Below are positions 40,012-48,460 of a stretch of DNA of 64,000 nt, piece after piece (position 1 is the first letter of the stretch; each line of letters starts with the position of its first letter). The position numbers and the translations under genes were made by a program. The stretch comes from Paenibacillus_AB sp036577625 (lineage in GTDB: Bacteria; Bacillota; Bacilli; Paenibacillales; NBRC-103111): the NCBI RefSeq assembly GCF_036577625.1, contig NZ_JARBDC010000033.1:79771-143770 (forward strand), given 5' to 3'. The notes below the pieces were generated by a model. The model was not told the DNA's origin, made no database searches, and saw only the letters and a list, made by a program, of their open reading frames with translations.

Positions 40012-41925
40012 TTGAACTGGACCGGTAATTTGCAGCAATTCGGGCGATCGCTCATGATTCCGATGATCGCTCTGCCGGCGGCGGCCATTTTGCTGTTTCT
40101 CGGCAATTTGCCGTGGGACTATATCGGCATGGGCCGTTTCGGCGAAATTTTGAACGATACGGGCACGGCGATTTTCACGTACTTGCCCTTTCTGTTTTCG
40201 ATCGGCGTCGCGCTGGGCTTGACGCAAAATGCGGGAATCGCAGGCATGGCCGCGCTGCTCGGATACTTCATATTTTTTACGCTTACGAAAACGTACATGG
40301 GCACCTTTTTCGAGCTCGGCGTCGCCGGAGGCGTCCTGATCGGCCTGCTGGCCGCGTTTTCGTATCACCGGTTCAAGTCGATCCGGCTGCCCGAATACAT
40401 ACAATTTTTCGGCGGTCCGCGTTTCGTGCCGCTGTTCATGAGCTTCGCCTCGATCTTATTTTCGGCGGTCGTCATTCAAATCGGCCCCGCCGTGAAATCG
40501 GTCATGGACCGGTTCGGAGAATGGATACTGGCGAACGGCGAAGTCGGAACGTTCGTATACGGCGTCGCCTACCGGCTCCTCGTCCCGTTCGGGCTTCATC
40601 ACATATTGAACAACGTCGTCTGGTTTCAGATCGGCCCTTATATGCGCGACGACGGCCGCGTCGTATACGGCGATTTGCCCCGTTATTTCGCCGGCGACCC
40701 CGATGCGGGCATTTTTATGGCAGGCTTGTATCCGATCATGATGTTCGCGCTTCCCGCCGTCGCCTTCGCCATTATCCACGAGGCGCGCGAGGATTTGAAG
40801 CCGAAAGTGCGGGCGACGTTTTTGACCGCGGCGCTCACGTCGTTTTTGACCGGCGTTACCGAGCCGATCGAATTCGCCTTCTTGTTCGTCGCTCCGTATT
40901 TGTTCGTCGTGCACGCCTTGCTGTCGGGCGTGGCGATGTGGCTGGCTTACGCGCTCGATATCCGCCACGGATTCTCGTTCTCGGCGGGGGCGATCGATTA
41001 CGTGATCAACGAGCATTTGGCGACGAACGGGCTGCTGCTCGTGCCGATCGGACTCCTGTTCGCCGCGACGTATTACATCTTGTTCCGCTGGGCGATACGC
41101 CGGTTCCAGCTGCCGACGCCGGGACGCGAGGAAGGCTCGTCGCTCGAGGAATGGGCCGGAGACGTGCGCTACCGAGCCCCGCTTATTTTGCAGGCGCTCG
41201 GCGGCAAAAACAACGTCGGGCAGATCGAGGCGTGCATCACCCGGCTTCGGCTGACGCTGGCGAACGACAAGCTGATGGACATTAACGCGCTGAAGCATCT
41301 GGGAGCGGCCGGCGTCATCCGGCTCGGAGGCGGCAACGTGCAGGTCGTGTTCGGGACGTTTTCCGAACTGATCCGCGAAGAAATCGTCCGCGTCATGCAG
41401 AAGGAAATCAAGCAGGTGCATTTTCATTCGCCGGTGCAAGGCAACATGATCCCGCTCGAGGAAGTGCCGGACGCGATATTCGCGCAGAAACTCGTCGGGG
41501 ACGGCGTCGCCTTTTATCCGGAGCGCGGAGAGCTGCTGTCGCCCGTCGCCGGCACCGTCGTGCATATTTATCCGACGATGCACGCGATCGGACTCCGCAC
41601 GGAGGAAGGACTGGAAGTACTGCTCCATATCGGCATCGATACGTCCCATTTGCCGGGCAAATGGTTCCATGCCGCAGTGAAGGAAGGCGACGAAGTGACG
41701 ATCGGTCAACTGCTTATCCGGTTCGATCTGCAAAAAATCAAAAAGCACGCCAAATCGCTCGCCACCCCGATGGTCATTACGAATTCGAACGTCGTCAAGC
41801 AGTGGGCGTTCGCCCCGTTCAAGCACGTGAAAAAAGGGCAGGCGTCCGTCATGTCGGTCATTATGAAAGACATCGGCGACAACGGGCAGCCAGGGCATTC
41901 GGGAGGTGACGCATCGCATGGTTAA
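40012..41925 (+). CDS. PTS glucose/N-acetylglucosamine-type EIICBA permease (637 aa)
   Basis: Transports and phosphorylates a hexose at the expense of PEP. Domains in order: EIIC (about residues 1-370, some ten membrane segments, TGVTEPIEFAFLFVAP signature), EIIB (phospho-Cys408 in IEACITRL) and EIIA (phospho-His539 in EVLLHIGIDTSHLPG). Glucose and GlcNAc subfamilies cannot be separated safely. TTG 40012 is preferred: AAAGGGGGGG lies 5 bases upstream and a TTGACA/TACGAT promoter overlaps the alternative ATG 39988 and TTG 39961. It overlaps ptsI by 8 bases, so translation is coupled. HPr is not encoded next to it. Confidence 0.87.
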   Translation: MNWTGNLQQFGRSLMIPMIALPAAAILLFLGNLPWDYIGMGRFGEILNDTGTAIFTYLPFLFSIGVALGLTQNAGIAGMAALLGYFIFFTLTKTYMGTFFELGVAGGVLIGLLAAFSYHRFKSIRLPEYIQFFGGPRFVPLFMSFASILFSAVVIQIGPAVKSVMDRFGEWILANGEVGTFVYGVAYRLLVPFGLHHILNNVVWFQIGPYMRDDGRVVYGDLPRYFAGDPDAGIFMAGLYPIMMFALPAVAFAIIHEAREDLKPKVRATFLTAALTSFLTGVTEPIEFAFLFVAPYLFVVHALLSGVAMWLAYALDIRHGFSFSAGAIDYVINEHLATNGLLLVPIGLLFAATYYILFRWAIRRFQLPTPGREEGSSLEEWAGDVRYRAPLILQALGGKNNVGQIEACITRLRLTLANDKLMDINALKHLGAAGVIRLGGGNVQVVFGTFSELIREEIVRVMQKEIKQVHFHSPVQGNMIPLEEVPDAIFAQKLVGDGVAFYPERGELLSPVAGTVVHIYPTMHAIGLRTEEGLEVLLHIGIDTSHLPGKWFHAAVKEGDEVTIGQLLIRFDLQKIKKHAKSLATPMVITNSNVVKQWAFAPFKHVKKGQASVMSVIMKDIGDNGQPGHSGGDASHG

Positions 41926-43681
41926 GGGAGGCGGAGGAGCGGTCGGCATCGCCATCGGCAAGGCGTTCGTGCTTCCCGACCCGGAATGGGATTTGAACGA
42001 CTATCAAATCGACGTCAGCGACATGGCGTTCGAATTCGAGAAGCTGCACGAGGGCGTCCGCATTTCCAAAAACGAGCTGCAGCAAATCAAGCAGGAAATC
42101 GCCGAAGTGCTCGGCGTCGAGGAGTCGAACATTTTCGACGCGCACTTGGCCATACTGGAAGATCCGGTGTTCATGAACGAAGTGGCGGGCATCATCCAGC
42201 GCCAATACAAGGCGGCCGAGGTCGCCGTCAAGGAAGTCGTCGACAAATTCGTGAACATGTTCGACCTGCTCGACGACGAATATATGAAGGAGCGGGCGCT
42301 GGACATCAAAGACGTCGGCACGAGGCTGCTGAAGCATCTGCTCGGCGGACACGAGGAAACGAAGCCGCCCGAGGACGAGCCGTACGTCATCGTCGCGAAA
42401 GAGCTGACGCCCTCCCAGCTCGCCCATCTCGACGCCTCGAAGCTGCTCGGCATCGTGACCGCATCCGGCGGGAAAACGTCCCATACGGCCATTATGGCGC
42501 GCGCGATGGGCATCCCGTTCGTATTCGGCGTCGAAGGCGGCATCCAAACCGGCGACATGCTGATCGTCGACGGCGAGACGGGAGACGTCTACGTCAACCC
42601 CGACGAGTCGGTGAACCGGATGTATCGCGAACGGCGCCGCCGGCTCCAGCAGCATCGCGAACGGCTCAAGTCGCTGGCGGGCGTGCCCGCGGTTACGAAG
42701 GACGGCCGGGAGGTCGGCCTGTCCGCCAACATCACGTCGATCCACGAGCTCGAGCAAGCGTTGAAGCAGGGGGCGAAAGGCGTCGGCTTGTTCCGTACGG
42801 AAATGCTTTACATGGACGGCCATACGTGGCCGAAGGAAGACGAGCAATTCGCGGTATACCGCGAAGCGGCGCAGCTGCTTCAGGGCAAGCCGATGATCAT
42901 TCGGACGCTCGATATCGGGGGCGACAAGCAGCTTGATTACATTACGCTGCCCGAAGAAGAAAATCCGGTGCTCGGCTATCGCGGCATCCGCATCTCGATC
43001 GACCGGCGCGACATGTTCAAGACGCAGCTGAAGGCGATTTTGCGCGCGAGCGCCTACGGCAATATCAAAATATTGCTGCCGATGATTTCGTCCGTCGAGG
43101 AAATCCGCAAGGCGAAAGAAGTGCTCGAGCTGGCCAAACGGGAGCTGCGCGAAGCCGGAGCGCCATTCAACGACGGCATTCCGGTCGGCATTATGATCGA
43201 GGTGCCCGCGGCCGTGGCGATCGCGGATATGCTGGCGCAGGAGGTGCAGTTTTTCAGCATCGGCACGAACGACCTGGTCCAGTACGTGCTCGCCGTCGAC
43301 CGGATGAACGAACGGATTTCGCACCTGTATGAGCCGTATCATCCCGCCGTGCTGCGGATGCTGCAGCTGACCGTCGAGGCGGCGAACCGGCACCGCATTT
43401 CGGTCAGCGTTTGCGGCGAGCTGGCGGGAGACCCGGATGCGCTGCCGATCTGGCTCGGGCTCGGCGTTCATGAGCTTAGCATGTCGGTCCAGTCGCTGCT
43501 CGGCATGAAGAAGAGGCTGATCGAAAGTGCGGAGTCGGACGCGAAGGCGATGCTGGGACAGCTGCTCGCTTGCCGAACGAGTGCGGAGATGAAGGAGCTG
43601 CTGCATGCGAGGCGGCCGGAGGAGCCGCCCGGAGCGGAGCATGCCGACGACGGGGAAGCTTACGGCGCGGAGTCGTCTTAA
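41918..43681 (+). CDS. ptsI: PTS enzyme I, phosphoenolpyruvate-protein phosphotransferase (587 aa)
   Basis: First general enzyme of the PTS: takes phosphate from PEP and passes it to HPr. Active-site His189 in GGKTSHTAIMARAMGIP; PEP-binding motifs GVGLFRTEMLY and GIMIEVPAA, and the C-terminal CGELAGDP with the acid/base Cys. Length is standard, with a Glu-rich tail of about 20 residues. GGGAGGTGAC is upstream of ATG 41918; an in-frame GTG inside that site is rejected. Operon with the EIICBA gene; ends in a terminator. Confidence 0.94.
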   Translation: MVKGGGGAVGIAIGKAFVLPDPEWDLNDYQIDVSDMAFEFEKLHEGVRISKNELQQIKQEIAEVLGVEESNIFDAHLAILEDPVFMNEVAGIIQRQYKAAEVAVKEVVDKFVNMFDLLDDEYMKERALDIKDVGTRLLKHLLGGHEETKPPEDEPYVIVAKELTPSQLAHLDASKLLGIVTASGGKTSHTAIMARAMGIPFVFGVEGGIQTGDMLIVDGETGDVYVNPDESVNRMYRERRRRLQQHRERLKSLAGVPAVTKDGREVGLSANITSIHELEQALKQGAKGVGLFRTEMLYMDGHTWPKEDEQFAVYREAAQLLQGKPMIIRTLDIGGDKQLDYITLPEEENPVLGYRGIRISIDRRDMFKTQLKAILRASAYGNIKILLPMISSVEEIRKAKEVLELAKRELREAGAPFNDGIPVGIMIEVPAAVAIADMLAQEVQFFSIGTNDLVQYVLAVDRMNERISHLYEPYHPAVLRMLQLTVEAANRHRISVSVCGELAGDPDALPIWLGLGVHELSMSVQSLLGMKKRLIESAESDAKAMLGQLLACRTSAEMKELLHARRPEEPPGAEHADDGEAYGAESS

Positions 43682-43725
43682 AGGCGGTTCGGCGAACGGA
43701 AGGAACGAACGGATCGATTGTCCGG

Positions 43726-43765
43726 AAGCGGAATGAGCTGGACGGATGACGGTCCGCTTTTTTTT
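43726..43765 (+). terminator. Terminator after ptsI
   Basis: AAGCGGA/TCCGCTT stem, loop of about 20 bases, followed by a T-run. Confidence 0.7.
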
Positions 43766-43913
43766 GATCGCTTGAATACAAGTTTTATACAAGTGCTTAA
43801 CGAGTGGGACGTTTCGTGCTATGATGGGGGCAAGAGTCCGTCCGGCCGAAACGTCGTCGGACACTCGAAACGGCGGTTTATACGTTCATCCGCGAAAAAG
43901 GAGGCGGTAGGCG

Positions 43914-45263
43914 ATGAAATTTTGCTGCGCAAGCGAGCCGTTTACGCCGGCCGCGCCGGTATTTATGCACGGCTTCGGCGCCCGGCAGCACAAAAGCGTG
44001 GGCGTGCACGACGAGCTTTACGTCAAAGCGGCGATGCTGGAGGCGAACAAAACGGTGCTGCTGCTGACGATCGACGCTCTCGGAGCGGATCGCGGCTTCG
44101 TAGAGGGCGTGAAGGAAGCGCTTCGAAACGCATTCGGCCTGGAGCGCGACGAGGTGCTGATCAATTTTTCGCATACGCATCATTCCGTATTTTTGACGGG
44201 GCCCGATCCGAAGCTGCGGCGGGGCGGCTACAGCATCGCGCAGGAGAGGTGGACGGATAACGAGGACGAGCTGGATTACGGCGCGGACGAAGCGCTGTAC
44301 GCTGCGGTGACGGAGACGATTTTGCGTCTGGTCGCGCACTGCCGCGATCATTTGATCGAAGGCGAGCTGTCGGTCGGCCGCGCCGCTTCCGACTTCGCGG
44401 TCAGCCGGCGCAAGCCGGACGGAGCCGGCGGCGTCGTCTGGAGCCCGTATTACGAGGGCGACATCGACAAGGAGCTGCTCGTTTTGAAGCTTGCCGACGG
44501 CTCCGGGACGGTGAAAGGCATTTTGTACAGCTACGGCTGTCATACGACGTCGATGGGGCCGGACAATATGCTGCTGTCCAACGATTTCGCCGGACGGACG
44601 TCCCGCGTGCTGGAGGACGCATACCCGGGAGCGACCGCGCTGTTTTTGCAGGGCTGCGCGGGCGAGCTGAAACCGATGCGCAGCGCGGACGGAAACCGGT
44701 TCAGAAGCTTGTCGATCGCCGAGATGGAGCAGGCGGGCGACGATTTGGCCGCCGACGTGATCGCGGTATTGGAGCGGGGGGAGCTGAAGCGGGTCGATTG
44801 CTCGTTTCGGACCGCCATCGCCGATCCGCTGCTTTATACGGAACGGACGGAGGCGGAGCATTACGAGCGGATCGCGACCGATCCGGCGGCGAATTCGTTT
44901 TACCGCAGCGCGGCCGTCCGGACGATGCGGGCGATTCGCGACGGCACGGTCAAGGACCGGCTGCCGCACTGCATTTGCGTCTGGCATTTGGACGACCGGA
45001 CGCGCCTCGTGGCGATGGAGGGCGAAGTTTCCACGCAGTATTCGCTTCTGATCAAAAGGCTGTTCGCCCCGCACACGACGCTGACGCTCGGCTACACGAA
45101 CGGCGTGTATTGCTACGTGCCGACGCGCCGCATGATCGGCGAAGGCGGTTACGAAGCGGAATGCAATTTCTTTTTCAATTTGCGCGGACCGTTCGTGCCG
45201 GAAATCGAAGACATTATCGTCGGGCAAATCGTTCAAACCGACATGAGGCTGCGGTGGGCCTAA
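43914..45263 (+). CDS. Neutral/alkaline ceramidase-like N-terminal-domain protein (449 aa)
   Basis: Related to the N-terminal catalytic domain of neutral/alkaline non-lysosomal ceramidases. The SHTHHSV motif (about residues 87-93) supplies zinc-binding histidines, a GCHTTSM segment near 210 matches the second His/catalytic Ser region, and FLQGCAGELKP matches the conserved loop after it. No signal peptide is seen, unlike secreted ceramidases, and the C-terminal immunoglobulin-like domain is missing, so the substrate is probably something other than ceramide. AAAAAGGAGG precedes ATG 43914. It stands alone after the PTS operon. A TACCGTTT/AAACGGTA hairpin lies at 45296-45315. Confidence 0.8.
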   Translation: MKFCCASEPFTPAAPVFMHGFGARQHKSVGVHDELYVKAAMLEANKTVLLLTIDALGADRGFVEGVKEALRNAFGLERDEVLINFSHTHHSVFLTGPDPKLRRGGYSIAQERWTDNEDELDYGADEALYAAVTETILRLVAHCRDHLIEGELSVGRAASDFAVSRRKPDGAGGVVWSPYYEGDIDKELLVLKLADGSGTVKGILYSYGCHTTSMGPDNMLLSNDFAGRTSRVLEDAYPGATALFLQGCAGELKPMRSADGNRFRSLSIAEMEQAGDDLAADVIAVLERGELKRVDCSFRTAIADPLLYTERTEAEHYERIATDPAANSFYRSAAVRTMRAIRDGTVKDRLPHCICVWHLDDRTRLVAMEGEVSTQYSLLIKRLFAPHTTLTLGYTNGVYCYVPTRRMIGEGGYEAECNFFFNLRGPFVPEIEDIIVGQIVQTDMRLRWA

Positions 45264-45325
45264 AGCGGAGCGATACCGGCCGATCGCGCCCCCCGTACCG
45301 TTTTTGTAAACGGTAAGAACGCTGA

Positions 45326-45399
45326 AGCATGATGCGGGTGGCGTCTTTCGTTTCCGCGTCCGGCGCATCCTTATGCTGCCGGGCCGCGGGAACCGAACG
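45326..45399 (+). repeat. 74-bp structured dispersed element, copy B
   Basis: Same ends as copy A (AGCATGATGCG ... CCGAACG), no gaps, 10 differences. The inner hairpin is longer here: CCGGCGCAT pairs with ATGC-T-GCCGG around a CCTT loop; the outer stem is TTCCGCG with CGC-G-GGAA, keeping the one-base bulge seen in copy A. Confidence 0.65.
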
Positions 45400-45816
45400 T
45401 TACAGGAAAACCTCCGGTTATCTCGCTCTCCAAGTGCCGCCGTATCGAGCGACCGGGAAAAACTCCGGTTAAAATGGCGCCGTATCGGCGAAAAGCACGG
45501 TATGGACGAATTTAGCGGGACGTTTTCCGGTTTCTTTGCCCGGAAACGGGAAATCTATCAAAATTAGCGGGAGCATTTCCAGCTCGTTGCCCGCTCCGCC
45601 GCCGTTTCGGCGTGCAAATCGGTTTGTACCGAAACGTTCGTCAGTTCCGGCTAGAGCACTTGAGCGAAGTGCGGTTATCCGTGTCGGAGTCGGTGCCCGT
45701 ACCCGTAAAGCGTGCCCCCTGGTCCAATGCAGGGCACTTTGTTCTTTCTTTCATTTCTCTGCAGAAGCGCATCGTACCTAGTATCCGCGGCAACCGGTCG
45801 GATCCGGATCGATGGC

Positions 45817-45901
45817 TAACGAACCGTACGGGGCTTATCGGCGGAAAAACGAACGTTTTTCAAGGTTAAGGAATCCTAGTATCGTTATCGGGCCGGAAAG
45901 G
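45817..45901. repeat. Pair of 35-bp diverged repeats, 50-bp period
   Basis: Copies at 45817-45851 (TAACGAACC start) and 45867-45901 (TAAGGAATCC start), each with a central TTATCGG and a GGAAA end, as in the pair at 13918 and 13968. Confidence 0.5.
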
Positions 45902-46258
45902 AAGAAAACGATCCGATTCGCGGGTAATAGCGTTAGTAGAGTTCGTTACAAATTCAAACCGCGGTATTGAGCCCCGATAACGATCGTTCGATTCGTTAGC
46001 CGTATGACCGAAAACCGGAAGAAGCGAATGGGAGGCGAAACGCAGCCTGCAGGAGGTGAAGAGGGAAGGGGATTGAGGCGGAACGATTACGGGGCGCTTT
46101 TGAGGTTTGGGTTGCGACCCCAAAATCGAACGAGACAACGCGACTTCACCGGCGGCTGGCCTAATCCCCGATTCCTCCCCACGATCAAGCGAATCGGTTT
46201 GCACGCCAAGCAACCGTCCGGACGGTTTTCCGGACGGCTGTTAACTACGTTAAGACGA

Positions 46259-46783
46259 TTACGTGCCCGCCAGCACGTCGCAAAACGCCTTGGCGTAAGG
46301 CGGCAGATCGGGCGGCCGGCGCGCCGAAATCAAGTTTCGGTCGACGACGACGGGCTCGTCGAGCCATGTCGCGCCGGCGTTTTCCATGTCGTCGCGGATG
46401 CCGGGCGTCGACGTGACCGTCCGTCCGCGCAATATTTTCGCGGAGACGAGCACCCAGCCGGCATGGCATATTTGCCCGATCGGCTTTCCCGCGGCATCCA
46501 GCTCGCGCACGAGCTCCAACACTTTCGGATAGCGGCGAAGCTTGTCCGGCGCCCACCCGCCCGGCACGAGCAACCCGTCGCACTCGCCGGCTTTCATCTC
46601 GTCGAACGACATGTCGGAGACGGCGGGCACCCCGTATTTGCCGTAATACGTTTTGCCTTTGTCCGCCCCCGCAAACCGGACGTCCGCTCCTTCCTCGCGG
46701 GCCCGGTAAACGGGATACCAAAGCTCCAAATCTTCGAACTCTTCGTCGATCAGGCAAATGACTCGTTTGCCGGTAAGTCTCAT
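46259..46783 (-). CDS. DJ-1/PfpI family protein (174 aa)
   Basis: Class I glutamine amidotransferase-like fold of the DJ-1/PfpI type. The nucleophile elbow ICHAGW contains Cys106 and His107; Glu15 (EEFEDLE) is placed as the usual acidic partner. GLLVPGGWAPDKLR and VTSTPGIRDDMENAG are family segments. Known members act as deglycases, chaperones or peptidases; the exact activity is uncertain. GGAGGG precedes ATG 46783. Monocistronic by appearance. Confidence 0.87.
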   Translation of the reverse strand: MRLTGKRVICLIDEEFEDLELWYPVYRAREEGADVRFAGADKGKTYYGKYGVPAVSDMSFDEMKAGECDGLLVPGGWAPDKLRRYPKVLELVRELDAAGKPIGQICHAGWVLVSAKILRGRTVTSTPGIRDDMENAGATWLDEPVVVDRNLISARRPPDLPPYAKAFCDVLAGT

Positions 46784-46911
46784 GATTCATCCCTCCATGA
46801 CAACATTGTACCATATAACCATTGCATTTTCGGTCCGATGCGTCATAATGAATAGAGCCGAGCTGTCGAGACGCCGCTTGAACGGACGAAACCGGACGGG
46901 GGAGACACGGG

Positions 46912-47316
46912 ATGAGCCGCCTTTTTCGCTTTTTGCCGGCCGTATTGTGGATGGCCGTTATTTTTTATATGTCGCATCAGACAGGCAGTGATCTCGATTC
47001 GCTGCTGCCCTTTTTGCAGAAATGGATTCCGGCTTTGCAAAGCTTCGATTTCGGCCATTTCATCCTTTACTTCGTGCTCGCCGTCGCGTTTTATTGGGCG
47101 CTTCTGCCGCGTTCCGCCACCTGGGGCGGCAAAGCGCTTGTCGTGCTGCTCTGTCTGCTGTACGGCGTGACGGACGAGTTTCACCAAAGCTTCGTGCCCG
47201 GCCGCTCGCCCGATGCGGCGGACCTTCGCAACGATGCGATCGGCGCCGCTCTCGCGATGCTCGCGCTTTCCGTTCCGGCCGTGGAGCGCCTCGTCAAACG
47301 AAGCTTCCCGGGCTGA
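46912..47316 (+). CDS. VanZ family membrane protein (134 aa)
   Basis: Small membrane protein with four predicted helices (LFRFLPAVLWMAVIFYMS; FGHFILYFVLAVAFYWALL; ALVVLLCLLYGVTDEFHQ; IGAALAMLALSV). The DEFHQSFVPGRSPDAADLRND segment between helices 3 and 4 is the VanZ signature. VanZ gives low-level teicoplanin resistance in enterococci, but chromosomal homologues are widespread and their role is unknown. GGGGGAGAC precedes ATG 46912. Confidence 0.87.
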   Translation: MSRLFRFLPAVLWMAVIFYMSHQTGSDLDSLLPFLQKWIPALQSFDFGHFILYFVLAVAFYWALLPRSATWGGKALVVLLCLLYGVTDEFHQSFVPGRSPDAADLRNDAIGAALAMLALSVPAVERLVKRSFPG

Positions 47317-47464
47317 TCGTTCCGCCGTTATCGCCGCCGCGCGATTCTAGCAAAAAATACTAGGGTCGCCGATGAAGGAGTTTGCAAAGGCAAGATCGAA
47401 TATTGGTGTAACGGATTATCGGTAGCGGACAGCAGGACCCGGCCGGGAAGGAGTGCTAGTTGCG

Positions 47465-47884
47465 GTGCAAAAATCGTGCAGCTGCGGCGCGTCGATGAAC
47501 ATTCGATTGCGTACCGTCATTTTTCAAAACAAAGTGGAGATCGAGAACGTTCCCATCTATTCGTGCGACGATTGCGGACGCTCGGAAGTGTTTCCGCCCG
47601 TCAAATCGGAGCTTACCGGATATATTCGCACCTTGGGAGCGGAGCCGGAGAAAGGCAGTATCCGATTCAACGACATTTCCGAGCTGGCTCTCCTGCTCTG
47701 CAAGGTGACGAGCCAGGAAAACAAGCATTGCTCCGTCGAAGCGGTCATCGAGGAGCGAATCAACGAATTGCTCGATCTGCTTCTGCTCGCCCAGTCGCTG
47801 GACGACGCGGATTGGCAGGAAGACGTGCGTTCCCGATTGAAGCAAATTACGACGCAAATGACGGCTACATATCGACTTTCTTGA
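47465..47884 (+). CDS. Zinc-ribbon (YgiT-type) hypothetical protein (139 aa)
   Basis: N-terminal zinc-ribbon: CSCG and CDDCGRSE, with a strand-rich IRLRTVIFQNKVEIENVPIYS between them, resembles the YgiT-type MqsA-like zinc finger. The C-terminal half is helical (VIEERINELLDLLLLAQSLDDADW). The DNA-binding or antitoxin role of some YgiT-type proteins cannot be assumed. GTG 47465 is used because GGAAGGAG ends 11 bases upstream; an earlier GTG overlaps that site. A terminator follows. Confidence 0.68.
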   Translation: MQKSCSCGASMNIRLRTVIFQNKVEIENVPIYSCDDCGRSEVFPPVKSELTGYIRTLGAEPEKGSIRFNDISELALLLCKVTSQENKHCSVEAVIEERINELLDLLLLAQSLDDADWQEDVRSRLKQITTQMTATYRLS

Positions 47885-47911
47885 ACGCAGGGGGCAGCCC
47901 GCCGCAAACGC

Positions 47912-47936
47912 AAAGCCGACGCAAGTTGGCTTTTTT
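47912..47936 (+). terminator. Terminator before ytxJ
   Basis: AAGCCGAC/GTTGGCTT stem with GCAA loop and a T-run. Confidence 0.7.
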
Positions 47937-48000
47937 GCCTTGTTTTTGGTAATATATTCGTAACGTATCCGCTTTCCATCGTCTGACGAGGAGCATCCCT

Positions 48001-48342
48001 ATGGACATTATCGAACTGACAACCGGCAAGCAATGGCTCAATTTGCTCGAATCGAGCACGGAAACGCCCGTCCTCGTCTTCAAGCACAGCACGACATGCC
48101 CGATCAGCGCGGAAGCGTACGAGCAGTGGCGGTCGTATTTGCGCAGCGAGCCGAACCCGGATATCGAATACGCGTTCGTGCGCGTCATCGAGGATCGTCC
48201 GGTGTCCAACCTGATCGCCGAAACGCTGAACGTGCAGCACGCCTCCCCTCAAGTGCTGTTCGTCCGGGGACGAAAGGCCGAATGGCACGATTCCCACTGG
48301 CGCATAACCGAATCGGCGCTGCGGGAACGGCTGGACGGATGA
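48001..48342 (+). CDS. ytxJ: Bacillithiol-system redox protein YtxJ (113 aa)
   Basis: Thioredoxin-fold bacilliredoxin-like protein, thought to reduce bacillithiol mixed disulfides on proteins. The single active-site Cys33 is in HSTTCPIS; VLVFKHS before it and ASPQVLFVRGRK (cis-Pro loop) after it complete the fold. Length is typical. GAGGAG precedes ATG 48001. It is just upstream of ccpA, an arrangement also known from Bacillus, but ccpA has its own promoter in the gap. Confidence 0.88.
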   Translation: MDIIELTTGKQWLNLLESSTETPVLVFKHSTTCPISAEAYEQWRSYLRSEPNPDIEYAFVRVIEDRPVSNLIAETLNVQHASPQVLFVRGRKAEWHDSHWRITESALRERLDG

Positions 48343-48372
48343 CGCTGTAACCGAAATGTAACCTTGTTTTCA

Positions 48373-48401
48373 TTGCGAAAACGGCGATTTTGTCGTATGA
48401 T
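48373..48401 (+). promoter_or_regulatory. Sigma-A promoter of ccpA
   Basis: TTGCGA (48373-48378), 17-base spacer, TATGAT (48396-48401). Transcript start expected near 48408. Confidence 0.7.
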
Positions 48402-48414
48402 GGATGAAATGACG

Positions 48415-48428
48415 AGAAAACGTTTCCT
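48415..48428 (+). promoter_or_regulatory. cre-like site in the ccpA leader
   Basis: AGAAAACGTTTCCT has the AAAACGTTT core of a catabolite-responsive element and lies just after the predicted start point, where CcpA binding would block elongation. This suggests negative autoregulation. Confidence 0.5.
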
Positions 48429-48460
48429 TGCCTATACACTGAATATTGGAGTAGATGATA

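Larger units (their letters stand above)
45264..46258. other. Gene-free kilobase of diverged repeats
   Basis: About 995 bases with no convincing gene. It holds a hairpin (45296-45315), copy B of the 74-bp element (45326-45399), GGAAAAnCTCCGGTTA twice (45406 and 45456), a TTAGCGGGA...TTTCC motif twice (near 45511 and 45565), and a pair of 35-bp repeats (45817 and 45867). Small frames crossing it have no ribosome binding sites and are broken by the repeats. It looks like an accumulation site for short repeats. Confidence 0.65.

Noticed and set aside
41861..43864. 667-codon minus-strand frame antisense to ptsI
   Set aside because: Same kind of shadow; ptsI on the plus strand has all active-site motifs.
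45373..46213. Several small frames in the gene-free kilobase
   Set aside because: They run through recognisable repeats, have no ribosome binding sites and no recognisable protein features.
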